The position numbers and the translations under genes are program-made. Shown piece after piece: positions 49,377-58,132 of a DNA stretch of 64,000 bases. This DNA is from JAJZXY01 sp046706185 (lineage in GTDB: Archaea; Thermoplasmatota; Thermoplasmata; Sysuiplasmatales; Sysuiplasmataceae). How positions within the stretch are numbered: position 1 is the first letter of the stretch; the number at the start of each line of letters is the position of its first letter. The notes beneath the pieces were generated by a model, which was given only the letters and a program-made list of their open reading frames with translations, ran no database searches and was not told where the DNA came from. The stretch is from NCBI GenBank assembly GCA_046706185.1, contig JBJKPR010000014.1:26715-90714 (forward strand). The letters run 5' to 3'.

Positions 49377-50477
49377 TCAGCGTCTGGCAACGATGGAGAG
49401 TATGTCGCCATCCTCCATCCTGTGGTCCGCACCTACTGTCTGTCCTGGGAACCGTGAGCTCGGTCCCCATATGAGCGCATACCTGAATTTCCTTCTCAGA
49501 TCCCTGTGTAGCATCTCACACACATCAGACACGGTGCTCCCTCCCTTCACAAGCAGCGGCTCCTTCATGTCCGCCTCCCTGCCGGGGGGCTTCATATAAA
49601 TCCTCACGAAGCGCAGCTCATCATAGATCCTGTGTTTGAGTTCTTCCAGTCCGGTCCCCTTCTCTGCTGAAATTGCAACCGGGTGGAAGGCCGCGAGCTT
49701 CTTCTTCAGCTTTTCAAGCGTCTCCCTGTCTGCAAGATCTACCTTGTTGATGCAGACAAACGAGGGCACGTATGTTCTGTTGCCGGTAATCACATCTATG
49801 AGGCCGTCTGCATCGACATTCTCCCTGACCACGACATCTGCGTTGTAAAGGCCGAATTCTGCCAGTATCCCTTTGACATCCTTTTCGCTCAGATGCGGGT
49901 CATTCACGGTATAGCTCACATTGATGCCCCCCCTGCTTCTCTTTGCAATCGTGACGTTCGGGGGCCTGGAATTCACCCTTATCCCGCTCTGGAAGAGCTC
50001 GTTCGTAAGGACAGAGACGTTGTGTTCGAAGACGTCAACCATGAAAACGATCAGATCCGCCGTCCTTACAACCGATATAACCTCCCTTCCTCTGCCCTTT
50101 CCCTTCGAAGCATCTCTGATGAGCCCCGGAAGATCAAGAACCTGTATCTTCGCCCCACCGTACTCGAGCAGCCCTGGTATGACAGTAAGTGTTGTAAATG
50201 CGTAGGCACCAACCTCGCTCTGCGCGTTTGTGATCCTGTTAAGCACGGTGGACTTTCCCACCGAGGGGAAACCCACAAGTGCAACGGTCGCATTTCCAGA
50301 CTTTCTGACGCCGTATCCCTCACCACCGCCTCCTGCCGATTTCCTCTTCTCCGTCTCCAGGCGGAGCCTTGCCATTTTTGCCTTCAGCAGGCCTATGTGG
50401 TGCTGCGACTTCTTGTTGTACGGCGTGTTCTTTATCTCTTCCTCAATTTCCCTGATCTGCTCTTCCGGGTTTGGCAT
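49377..50477 (-). CDS. drg: DRG-family GTPase
   Basis: 366 residues. An N-terminal helical region with KTPYNKKSQHHIGLLKAKMA-like spacing precedes G1 GFPSVGKST, G2/G3 FTTLTVIPG and LDLPGLI, and G4 INKVD. The C-terminal TGS domain is RFVRIYMKPPGREAD onward. DRG proteins associate with ribosomes and stalled elongation. The stop abuts that of the transporter on the opposite strand. A perfect palindrome lies at the predicted transcription start. Confidence 0.92.
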   Translation of the reverse strand: MPNPEEQIREIEEEIKNTPYNKKSQHHIGLLKAKMARLRLETEKRKSAGGGGEGYGVRKSGNATVALVGFPSVGKSTVLNRITNAQSEVGAYAFTTLTVIPGLLEYGGAKIQVLDLPGLIRDASKGKGRGREVISVVRTADLIVFMVDVFEHNVSVLTNELFQSGIRVNSRPPNVTIAKRSRGGINVSYTVNDPHLSEKDVKGILAEFGLYNADVVVRENVDADGLIDVITGNRTYVPSFVCINKVDLADRETLEKLKKKLAAFHPVAISAEKGTGLEELKHRIYDELRFVRIYMKPPGREADMKEPLLVKGGSTVSDVCEMLHRDLRRKFRYALIWGPSSRFPGQTVGADHRMEDGDILSIVARR

Positions 50478-50511
50478 CCCTACTTGCTCCGAGGCTGGTT
50501 CGACATCCCCT

Positions 50512-50525
50512 GTTTATCGATAAAC
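50512..50525. promoter_or_regulatory. 14-bp perfect palindrome in the drg promoter
   Basis: GTTTATCGATAAAC is its own complement. It lies between a TATA-like element (50538-50548, AGATATAACG on the minus strand) and the drg ATG, about where transcription would start. A repressor site is plausible. Confidence 0.45.
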
Positions 50526-50730
50526 GTGACTGACCGCCGTTATATCTGCCCGACACGCGCTCAACATGGCGCATGGGCATTCATCTCATGCTCTCTGCAA
50601 CATTGTATAATAATCTTCTTGTCCGCCTGACCGTCGTCGGCAAACAAGCACGCACGGCGGGAAACAGGCGTTCCAAAGCTGTAACAAAGTATTTTACTTG
50701 AATAAGCTGTCGGATTACGAGAGAAATGGT

Positions 50731-51735
50731 ATGATGGGCGGGAGTTCAGAAGGAAGCATGTCTGAGAACCTGACATTCATGGGCGACATCAAATCACGCC
50801 TCAAGGCAATGAGGGGAAAAAGGTCAGGCTTTCTCTTCGGGACTATTGTTGCAGGGGCAATAAGCTGCATTGTCCTTTTTCTGCTTCCGGTTTCCATACT
50901 TGCATACCTCATAATTGCGATCGTGGGCTTTGGACTTCCATACTATATGGGCATGAAGAAAATCACTTACATCATCGTGTACGGTCTCGCGCTGATGGTT
51001 GTGCTTTCATTCGTATTCGCTGGTGCCTACACCCACGACATATACATATCGCCGACATCAGTCTCCCAGGACTCAGGGCACAACACGACCTCAGGGTACT
51101 TCTTCGGCCAGGGGACGGTATCACCCGTCGAGGGAACAGGTTCCACGGTTTTCTCGTTCAGCGCCGAGTTTTATCATCCTTCATCAGGTCCATCCTATGT
51201 CCCCGTTTACGTGATAGCTGACAGGCTTTTTGTCACCGGCGTCGCGCTAAACACAACAATGAACCCTGTATCGAACTCCACCCTTTCAAACGGTGAAGTG
51301 CTTACGACATATTCCTACAGCGCCACGCTGCCATCAAACGAGATATTCATACTTCAGTTCAAGTCCAACATCTCTGGCTCGTGGGTGAATACAACGTATT
51401 CGCTCGCGCCACGCACCTCGACCCAGGCGGGCACATTCAGCGCAATCATCGGTCCCAGCTTCCTAGTTGTTTTCCTGTCCGTGGCCACACTCTTCTTCGG
51501 AGTCGCGCTGATAGTGCTGCTTGTCAGGCAGACAAGAACAAGAAGGGAACAGATCCTCAGGGCAAGGGAGCAGCGTTTGCAGGGCAGGGAACGCCCACAG
51601 CCCGCCCAGCGCGCTCCTTCCCCCGGAGAGAGGCCTACCGCCTCCAAGAAGGAGAAGTTCATATGCACGTCGTGCGGAGCAGAAGTCAGCAGGGAAGACA
51701 CAAAGTGCCCCAAATGCGGGGAGAAGTTCGACTAA
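50731..51735 (+). CDS. Membrane protein with C-terminal zinc ribbon
   Basis: 334 residues from ATG 50731; a TTG at 50698 falls inside a TATA-like stretch. Three N-terminal helices (residues about 35-105) are followed by an outer beta-rich domain with N-x-S/T sequons and a fourth helix (FLVVFLSVATLFFGVALIVLL). The cytoplasmic tail has an Arg/Gln coiled coil (RREQILRAREQRLQGRER), a Pro-rich linker and a zinc ribbon (CTSCGAEVSREDTKCPKCG). Function unknown. Next gene is topoisomerase VI B. Confidence 0.65.
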   Translation: MMGGSSEGSMSENLTFMGDIKSRLKAMRGKRSGFLFGTIVAGAISCIVLFLLPVSILAYLIIAIVGFGLPYYMGMKKITYIIVYGLALMVVLSFVFAGAYTHDIYISPTSVSQDSGHNTTSGYFFGQGTVSPVEGTGSTVFSFSAEFYHPSSGPSYVPVYVIADRLFVTGVALNTTMNPVSNSTLSNGEVLTTYSYSATLPSNEIFILQFKSNISGSWVNTTYSLAPRTSTQAGTFSAIIGPSFLVVFLSVATLFFGVALIVLLVRQTRTRREQILRAREQRLQGRERPQPAQRAPSPGERPTASKKEKFICTSCGAEVSREDTKCPKCGEKFD

Positions 51736-51814
51736 GGCATATATACGAGTGTTCACTCTGTTCCACCAAGCGTGAAACCGATCGTTTATTTGCGCTTGTC
51801 ACGGAGTGGATGGG

Positions 51815-53794
51815 ATGGCAACAATAGCTGAAGAGTTGGCCAGGAAACAGAAGGAGATATCGGTCTCCGAGTTCTTTGAGAGGAACAGGCAGATACTTGG
51901 CTTCGATTCGACTGTGAAGGCACTTATCGTCGCAATCAAGGAGGCAGTAGACAACTCTCTGGATGCCTGTGAGGAGGCATCCATACTCCCGGAGGTTTCT
52001 GTCTCCATTTCAAGATTGGACCAGACTGAATATCGTGTAAGTGTCAGGGATAACGGCCCCGGGATTGTCAGGTCGCAGATGCCGAACGTCTTTGGCAGGC
52101 TTCTTTACGGTTCCCGTTTCCATGCAATAAGGCAGTCTAGGGGGCAGCAGGGAATAGGAATTTCGGCTGTCGTGATGTACTCACAGATAACAACCGGAAA
52201 AGCCACACACGTGAGGTCGAAAATAGCGGAATCGGATGTGTCAAATGACATTGACCTCACAATAGACACGAAGAAAAACAGGCCCACTGTTGTCAGGGAA
52301 GACCATCTGATCTGGGAGGAAAGCGGCAGCAGGGTTGAGCACGGGACCTTGATTGAATTCAACCTCGGTGCCAGGTATGTCACAGGCAGGCAGTCGGTGA
52401 TGGAGTACCTCAGGAGCACAGCAGTTGTCAATCCCCATGCAACGATACGGTATACGGACCCTGACGGTAAGGCTTACAACTTTGAAAGGGCCACGCAGAC
52501 CCTCCCCCCCAGGGCGATTGAGGTCAAGCCCCACCCGTACGGTCTCGAGATAGGCACACTCATCAACATGCTTGCCTACACCCAGGAGAAAAAGCTTTCA
52601 CTCTTCCTGAGAAATGAATTCTCGAGGATAAGCGACAGGGTTGCGAAGGAGATATGCGAAAAGGCGATGGTTTCGCCGGACAGGAGACCGAAGGACATAA
52701 GCCTCGAGCAGGCGAAATCAATACTGGACGCGGTAAACAATACAAAGATCATGGCACCGCAGACAGACTGCCTCAGTCCTATAGGCGAGGCGCTCATCAA
52801 GAGAGGGCTGAAGAACGTCCTTGGAACGCTCAGGCCGGAATTCTACGCGCAGCCAGTGACAAGGCCGCCAGCAGTCTACGGCGGAAACCCGTACCAGGTG
52901 GAGGCGGGAATAGTCTACGGCGGCGAACTGCCTCCTGACCAGCCGGTCACCATAATGAGATATGCAAACAGGGTCCCGCTCCTCTACCAGCAGGGCGCAT
53001 GCGCAATCACACAGGTTGTCAGTGCAATAGATTGGAGGAGATATGGTCTGGAGCAGAGGGGCGGATCCGGCATACCGTACGGTCCTGCAGTGATACTCGT
53101 CCATGTGCTTTCAACAAAGTTGCCTTTTACATCGGAATCGAAGGAGGCGATCGCACCCATACCGAACGTCATGGAGGAGATAGATCTGGCACTCAGGGCG
53201 TGTGCCAGGAACCTGAAGTCGCACCTGAACAAAAAGGAGACCAAGAGCAAGGCAGCGGTCAAGTTCGACATTGTCACCGAGATAATTCCGCAGATTGCTG
53301 AAAAAACATCCAAGATACTAAAGAGGCCCGTCCCTGACATATCGAGGACAATAACCAAGATCATGAATGTCGTCTTCATCGAGGACTCTGTGGAGTTCGA
53401 CCAGAAAAAGAAGCTGACCAGGGCCACGATACGCATCAGGAACTACACAGCCAAAAAGCAGGAGTTGAAGGTGCATGCGCTGGTGCCCCATGAGTACGTC
53501 GATGCCAGCAACATCTACCCTGAGCCGGCAGAGATATCAGAGGACGGGAAGATCATGTGGGCGCTGAAGAAGGTACAGCCGCTCCAGACGGTCGAATGCA
53601 TTTTCACGATGAAAGGGCTGGAGAGGGACGACTACAGTGAGAACGAGGTCTACATCAGCGACATAAATCCGGCCACAGTCATAGGAGCCGAGCCGCTGCC
53701 TGGCGACTGGGGAATCAAGACATTTGAATTCGAGGAAACTGAAGAGGAGGAGGCTGACTACGATGAAGAGGAGGGCGAATTGAGTGAAGAATGA
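51815..53794 (+). CDS. top6B: DNA topoisomerase VI subunit B
   Basis: 659 residues from ATG 51815; GTG 51806 is in frame. The GHKL ATPase fold shows KEAVDNSLDAC (N47 region), VRDNGPGI (79-84) and GQQGIGIS (110-117). The transducer region and a C-terminal Ig-like domain (ATIRIRNYTAKKQELKVHAL) follow, then a very acidic tail (EETEEEEADYDEEEGELSEE). With subunit A it makes ATP-dependent double-strand passage. A TATA-like GTTTATTTG lies near 51784-51792. The 3' end overlaps top6A by 11 bases. Confidence 0.95.
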   Translation: MATIAEELARKQKEISVSEFFERNRQILGFDSTVKALIVAIKEAVDNSLDACEEASILPEVSVSISRLDQTEYRVSVRDNGPGIVRSQMPNVFGRLLYGSRFHAIRQSRGQQGIGISAVVMYSQITTGKATHVRSKIAESDVSNDIDLTIDTKKNRPTVVREDHLIWEESGSRVEHGTLIEFNLGARYVTGRQSVMEYLRSTAVVNPHATIRYTDPDGKAYNFERATQTLPPRAIEVKPHPYGLEIGTLINMLAYTQEKKLSLFLRNEFSRISDRVAKEICEKAMVSPDRRPKDISLEQAKSILDAVNNTKIMAPQTDCLSPIGEALIKRGLKNVLGTLRPEFYAQPVTRPPAVYGGNPYQVEAGIVYGGELPPDQPVTIMRYANRVPLLYQQGACAITQVVSAIDWRRYGLEQRGGSGIPYGPAVILVHVLSTKLPFTSESKEAIAPIPNVMEEIDLALRACARNLKSHLNKKETKSKAAVKFDIVTEIIPQIAEKTSKILKRPVPDISRTITKIMNVVFIEDSVEFDQKKKLTRATIRIRNYTAKKQELKVHALVPHEYVDASNIYPEPAEISEDGKIMWALKKVQPLQTVECIFTMKGLERDDYSENEVYISDINPATVIGAEPLPGDWGIKTFEFEETEEEEADYDEEEGELSEE

Positions 53795-54884
53795 AGGGGA
53801 GCCAACTTCGATCGCGCTTGAAAAACTGACAGAGATCGCGGATGCAATTTATGGGCAGCTTGATATGGGTGACATACCTAAAATGTCGCTCCCGCTGAGG
53901 ACAAAGGGCAACATAAAGTTCGACAGCCGGGCGAACGTCTGGAAGTATGGAAAAGCTATGGGCGTCAGAAGCGCAAAGAAGGCTGTGGGCGCATACATGC
54001 TCCTTCGCACAATGCACATGCTCGAATTCATTGGCGACATGATTTCAGATTCCAAGTCATCCACTCTCAGGGAGATGTATTACATCTCTGAAGGATGGGG
54101 AAAAGCGAAGTTCAACTCGCAGGACGAGTCGGACAAGCTTGCGGAAGATCTAGAGATCATAACAAAGTGCCTCAGGGAGGACTTCAAGCTGAGGCCCGAG
54201 GAGGACGGCGCCCGCGTAATCGGGAACCTGACGCTTGAGGAGACGGACAGGAAAGGCAAGAAGAAGAAGATAAACTGCAGGGATGACGTTGGCGATTCAG
54301 GCTACAGCGTCCCATACAATGTGGAATCAGACAAGGTGAAGCTTATCTCACACGATGCCGACTTCATAATCGCAATCGAGACCGGTGGTATGTTCGACAG
54401 GCTTGTGGAAAACGGCTTCGACGAGAACTTCCGGTCCGTCCTTGTCCATCTGAAGGGACAGCCGGCGAGGAGCACAAGGAGGTTCATAAAGAGGCTTAAC
54501 GAGGAGCTTAAGCTGCCAGTCGTCACCTTCACTGATGGCGACCCGTGGTCCTTCAGGATCCACGCTTCGGTCGCATACGGTGCGATAAAGACTGCACACA
54601 TTTCAGAGTATCTTGCCACACCGACTGCGGAGTTCATAGGCATCACCGCATCTGACATACTCAACTACAACCTTCCAACCGACAAGCTTTCTGACGTAGA
54701 CATAAAGGCGCTTGAGGCGGAGCTCACAGACCCGCGCTTCAGGGATCCTTTCTGGAAGACAGAGATAGAGACCATGCTGGAGACCAAGAAGAAGGCTGAA
54801 CAGCAGGCACTTGCCAAGTACGGCCTGGATTATGTCACAGACACATATCTTCCAGAAAAGCTGACGCAGGCGGGCATCATCTGA
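53784..54884 (+). CDS. top6A: DNA topoisomerase VI subunit A (Spo11-like)
   Basis: 366 residues from GTG 53784. The winged-helix domain carries the catalytic tyrosine in STLREMYYIS (Y99/Y100). The Toprim domain has Glu in FIIAIETGGMF (E199) and D-x-D in FTDGDPWSF (D251, D253). Subunit A cuts both DNA strands. Overlap with subunit B points to coupled synthesis. Confidence 0.95.
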   Translation: MKNEGEPTSIALEKLTEIADAIYGQLDMGDIPKMSLPLRTKGNIKFDSRANVWKYGKAMGVRSAKKAVGAYMLLRTMHMLEFIGDMISDSKSSTLREMYYISEGWGKAKFNSQDESDKLAEDLEIITKCLREDFKLRPEEDGARVIGNLTLEETDRKGKKKKINCRDDVGDSGYSVPYNVESDKVKLISHDADFIIAIETGGMFDRLVENGFDENFRSVLVHLKGQPARSTRRFIKRLNEELKLPVVTFTDGDPWSFRIHASVAYGAIKTAHISEYLATPTAEFIGITASDILNYNLPTDKLSDVDIKALEAELTDPRFRDPFWKTEIETMLETKKKAEQQALAKYGLDYVTDTYLPEKLTQAGII

Positions 54885-54892
54885 ACCGCTGC

Positions 54893-55978
54893 TCACCCCT
54901 CCTTCTGCGGTGAGATGTGCGCGCCAATCAGGCTCGAGTTTCCCTTGATGAACACTCCTTCGCCTATCACAGACCTGTCGAGGTGGACGTTGTCACCAAT
55001 CCTGCAGCCGGGGGAAAGGATGGATTCACGTATGTCGCAGTTCTTTCCAATCTTGCAGTTCTCGAGTATTAGGCCGTCCGAGATCCTTGTCTCGTGGCCA
55101 ACATGCACTCTGTCGTAAAGGCATGAGTTGATTATTGTCGTCCTGTCATCGAACATCACATTGGACCCTATGTAGCAGGGTCCCCTTATCTCAACGTCGT
55201 TCCCTACCCTGGGGCGTGCTGTCATGATTAGCTTTCCAGACACTGTGCATCCATCTATTGTCTGCTCCGTGCCGTGCGTTTCGACGACCGCCAGGTTTGC
55301 CTTTTGCAGGTCGGCCGGCCTTCCTATGTCGAGCCAAGTGCCGCTTATCCTGTGAGCCCTTATCTTCTCACCCCTGGCAAGCATTGCGGGGAATAGCTGC
55401 TTTGCGAAGTCGTACGGGCCCTCTGAGGGGACAAGGGTCATCACCTCTTTGTTGAGCACATATATGCCTGCATTGATCCAGTGTGAGAGCGCCTCCTCCT
55501 TCTTGGGCTTCTCCTGGAACCGCCTGACGAAGCCGTCGCTGTCCGTCTCAACCACGCCGAACTCGGATGGGTCATCGACCTCTGTTACGGCCATTGTTAC
55601 ATCGGCACCGCTCTTCTGGTGGTCCTCGTACAGGCTCCTTATGTCTATGTTCATAAGAGTATCGCCGTAAACAACAATAAACGGCGACTCGAGGAATGGC
55701 TCGATCATTTTCACTGCTCCGGCGGTTCCCGCCGGCTCAGACTCAAATGAATAGAGTATCCTCGCACCAATGTCCTTGCCTGTTCCTATAGACCTGATAA
55801 GCTTGTCTGAAAGGTAGCCAGTCGTTATGACTATGTCGGTCAGCCCACCCCTTACGAGTGACATGATGGAGTATTCAACGCACGGACGCCCGGCAACTGG
55901 GATCATCGGCTTTGGCACCTTTTCTGTAAGTGGCCTTAGCCTGGTTCCCTCTCCGCCAGCTAGTATGACCGCCTTCAT
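54893..55978 (-). CDS. Sugar-1-phosphate nucleotidyltransferase (ManC/HddC-like)
   Basis: 361 residues from ATG 55978 (MKAVILAGGEGTRLRPLT). The Rossmann nucleotidyltransferase domain (VPKPMIPVAGRP; FIVVYGDTLMNID; FQEKPKKEEA) is followed by a left-handed beta-helix of hexapeptide repeats from about residue 240 (VGNDVEIRGPCYIGSN). It joins an NTP to a sugar-1-phosphate. With the GHMP kinase two genes upstream it could form GDP-heptose or GDP-mannose for surface glycans. The substrate is not decidable from sequence alone. Confidence 0.8.
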   Translation of the reverse strand: MKAVILAGGEGTRLRPLTEKVPKPMIPVAGRPCVEYSIMSLVRGGLTDIVITTGYLSDKLIRSIGTGKDIGARILYSFESEPAGTAGAVKMIEPFLESPFIVVYGDTLMNIDIRSLYEDHQKSGADVTMAVTEVDDPSEFGVVETDSDGFVRRFQEKPKKEEALSHWINAGIYVLNKEVMTLVPSEGPYDFAKQLFPAMLARGEKIRAHRISGTWLDIGRPADLQKANLAVVETHGTEQTIDGCTVSGKLIMTARPRVGNDVEIRGPCYIGSNVMFDDRTTIINSCLYDRVHVGHETRISDGLILENCKIGKNCDIRESILSPGCRIGDNVHLDRSVIGEGVFIKGNSSLIGAHISPQKEG

Positions 55979-55983
55979 CGAAA

Positions 55984-56853
55984 TCACCTGAGGTTGATCT
56001 TTCCGCGCTTCAGCAGTTCCTGAAGCTGTTTATCCGCTTCCTTCTCGCTGGCTTCCTTGTCAAAAAGAACCTTCCTGGCAGTTGTGTTCTGCTCCTGCAT
56101 TGCCCTCTTTCCTTCCAGGAAGGTCTCTCTTCTCTCCTTTCTTCTTTCAAGTATCAGCGCTCTCATTTCCATTGCATCGTGATGGACCTTGTCTGCTTCA
56201 GCCCTTTTCTCGATAAACTCCTGGTGCCGCTTGTTGGCCTCGTTGATTATGATCGATATTTCATTCATTTTGCTGTTCATTTCCTCTCCCAGTGCCTGCA
56301 CCTCTGTATAGAGGGAAACCACAAGTTCATGCTCCTTCCTTGACTTGTCGAAAATCTCGTCGATCTTTGAGTTGAGTTCGTCAACCTTTCCAACAATTTC
56401 CTCGCTCTTCTTTGCGATTGACGAAAGCCTGTTTCTTTCCGTGAGGTTGTTCCTCATTCTCTGTATCAGGTCATTCTCTTCAGCTATCGTCATCGATTCC
56501 GTCTGCTGCCTTCTCTCCAGGGCGTCGAATTCCTTCGCAAGCTGATCGAGCTTTGCGAATATCTCGCTGTCGGGGGAATGCCTGTGCAGTTCCCTCTTCA
56601 CCTGTATGAGCTCCTTGGCCTGGCGGTTGAGATCGTTTCTCCTGTTCTTGTGCTCCCTCATTTCCGCCGCTTTCGTGTCCTTGTTCTTCTTGACCTCGTA
56701 GACGGCGTCGAGAAACTGTCTCTTCTGGTCGTTGAGCATGTCCCTTGTCTTTCTTATCTCGCTTGCCTCATCGTTGAGTGCATTCCTCTTGTTGATGAGT
56801 GCCTGGTACTTTTCCTCCGCCTTCTGCAGTTCGCTGATTGTCCTCTTGGTCAT
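55984..56853 (-). CDS. Archaeal coiled-coil protein (COG1340-like)
   Basis: 289 residues, nearly all long amphipathic helix rich in Glu, Lys, Arg and Asp. Examples are YQALINKRNALNDEASEIRK, LNSKIDEIFDKSRKEHEL and EKEADKQLQELLKRGKINL. The region around KRELHRHSPDSEIFAKLDQL matches the archaeal family COG1340, of unknown function. No membrane segment. It lies 5 bases before the nucleotidyltransferase, implying cotranscription. Confidence 0.75.
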   Translation of the reverse strand: MTKRTISELQKAEEKYQALINKRNALNDEASEIRKTRDMLNDQKRQFLDAVYEVKKNKDTKAAEMREHKNRRNDLNRQAKELIQVKRELHRHSPDSEIFAKLDQLAKEFDALERRQQTESMTIAEENDLIQRMRNNLTERNRLSSIAKKSEEIVGKVDELNSKIDEIFDKSRKEHELVVSLYTEVQALGEEMNSKMNEISIIINEANKRHQEFIEKRAEADKVHHDAMEMRALILERRKERRETFLEGKRAMQEQNTTARKVLFDKEASEKEADKQLQELLKRGKINLR

Positions 56854-57033
56854 CCGGTCTCTCCATTTGATTCGCTGGGGATTGTGTGGCCTGACAGCTG
56901 CATCGGTTATTCACACTGCTGAGCTAATTCAAAGCAGTACGTCACCTCATGATGTTCCACTGCTCTAAATATGTAACCGATCCGCGCATCGTGCGCTTTC
57001 ACCGGATCGCTATTCGCGGTCAGACAACAGTTG

Positions 57034-58008
57034 TCATTCACCGACGTATACAATCCTGCTTCCGTAGGCTTCAACCTTGACGGACTGTTCCACCAGGTTA
57101 TTAAGCTCCTTTCTCACATCTTCCTTCTTGTCAGGGTCCACAAGCAGAAGGAGGAAGCCGCCACCTCCTGCCCCCGTGATCTTGCCGCCGTATGCCCCTG
57201 CTCTTTTTGCCCTGTTGTACAGGTCATCAATTAACTGGTTTGAGATGCCGTTGCCAAGCCTTTTCTTGAACTGCCATCCTTCGTCCAGAAGCCTGCCCGC
57301 ACCCTCTATGTCAGACTTCTCGAGCGTTCTGAAGCAGGAGTAGGCCATGTCCTTTATCGCAGAGTAATAGTCCAGCTTGTCCTGCATGCCGCTGATCTGG
57401 TTCCTCAGTATGTCGGACGAGCTTCTTGTCTGTCCAGTGTAGAGGAGCATTAGGCTGTCATCCAGCACTTTTCTGCCACCGTCCCCCATCAGAACGTAGT
57501 TCACGCGCACGTCGTCGTCAGGAAGGAACTCAAAGAGCCTGAGTCCGCCGAATGCTGCAATATACTGGTCCTGTTTTCCCCCCGGGTCCCTGACAATCTC
57601 CCTTTCAATCCTGCACGCTTCCTCGGCAAGCTGTTTTGCAGAAGCATGTTCCCCCACCCATGCATGGAGCGCGTTCAGCAGGCCGACGGTGAAACTGCTC
57701 GAGGACCCGAGCCCTGTTCCCTCGGATGGTATGTCCGAGATGCTGAGTATTTCAACAGCTCTTGTTATATCGAGGAGCTTCAGCGCCTCCCTGACAAGCG
57801 GATGCGCGAGTTCGTCCGGTGTTGACACGATCTCAGTTCTGGAATACGAAACCCTGATCTTGTTGTCGAATTTCTTGTTGACTATGATGTGTATGTACCT
57901 GTTTATTGCAGCGGAGACCACAGCACCTCCGTGTGCCGTGTAGTACTCCCTTATGTCTGTTCCGCCACCCACAAAGCTGACCCTCAACGGGGTCCTCGAC
58001 ATGATCAT
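57034..58008 (-). CDS. GHMP kinase, heptose-7-phosphate-kinase-like
   Basis: 324 residues from ATG 58008; ATG 58002 and 58026 are also in frame. It has the GHMP start SRTPLRVSFVGGGTDIREYY, the phosphate loop PSEGTGLGSSSSFTVG, QDQYIAAFGG, and the C-terminal GAYGGKITGAGGGGFLLL. The SFVGGGTD motif and length match D-glycero-D-manno-heptose 7-phosphate kinase (HddA). It is on the same strand as, and upstream of, the coiled-coil and nucleotidyltransferase genes, with about 180 bases between. Confidence 0.82.
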   Translation of the reverse strand: MIMSRTPLRVSFVGGGTDIREYYTAHGGAVVSAAINRYIHIIVNKKFDNKIRVSYSRTEIVSTPDELAHPLVREALKLLDITRAVEILSISDIPSEGTGLGSSSSFTVGLLNALHAWVGEHASAKQLAEEACRIEREIVRDPGGKQDQYIAAFGGLRLFEFLPDDDVRVNYVLMGDGGRKVLDDSLMLLYTGQTRSSSDILRNQISGMQDKLDYYSAIKDMAYSCFRTLEKSDIEGAGRLLDEGWQFKKRLGNGISNQLIDDLYNRAKRAGAYGGKITGAGGGGFLLLLVDPDKKEDVRKELNNLVEQSVKVEAYGSRIVYVGE

Positions 58009-58132
58009 TCGCTGGCCGCGCGGCATCTGCTCGAACCTTCCAGAACGGTGGTTCTAAGCATCATCAACGTATTAAACATCTATCGCTCAAGTTCACCTTC
58101 AGATACCCCGGGCCCGAGTTGGACCGTCCGCC

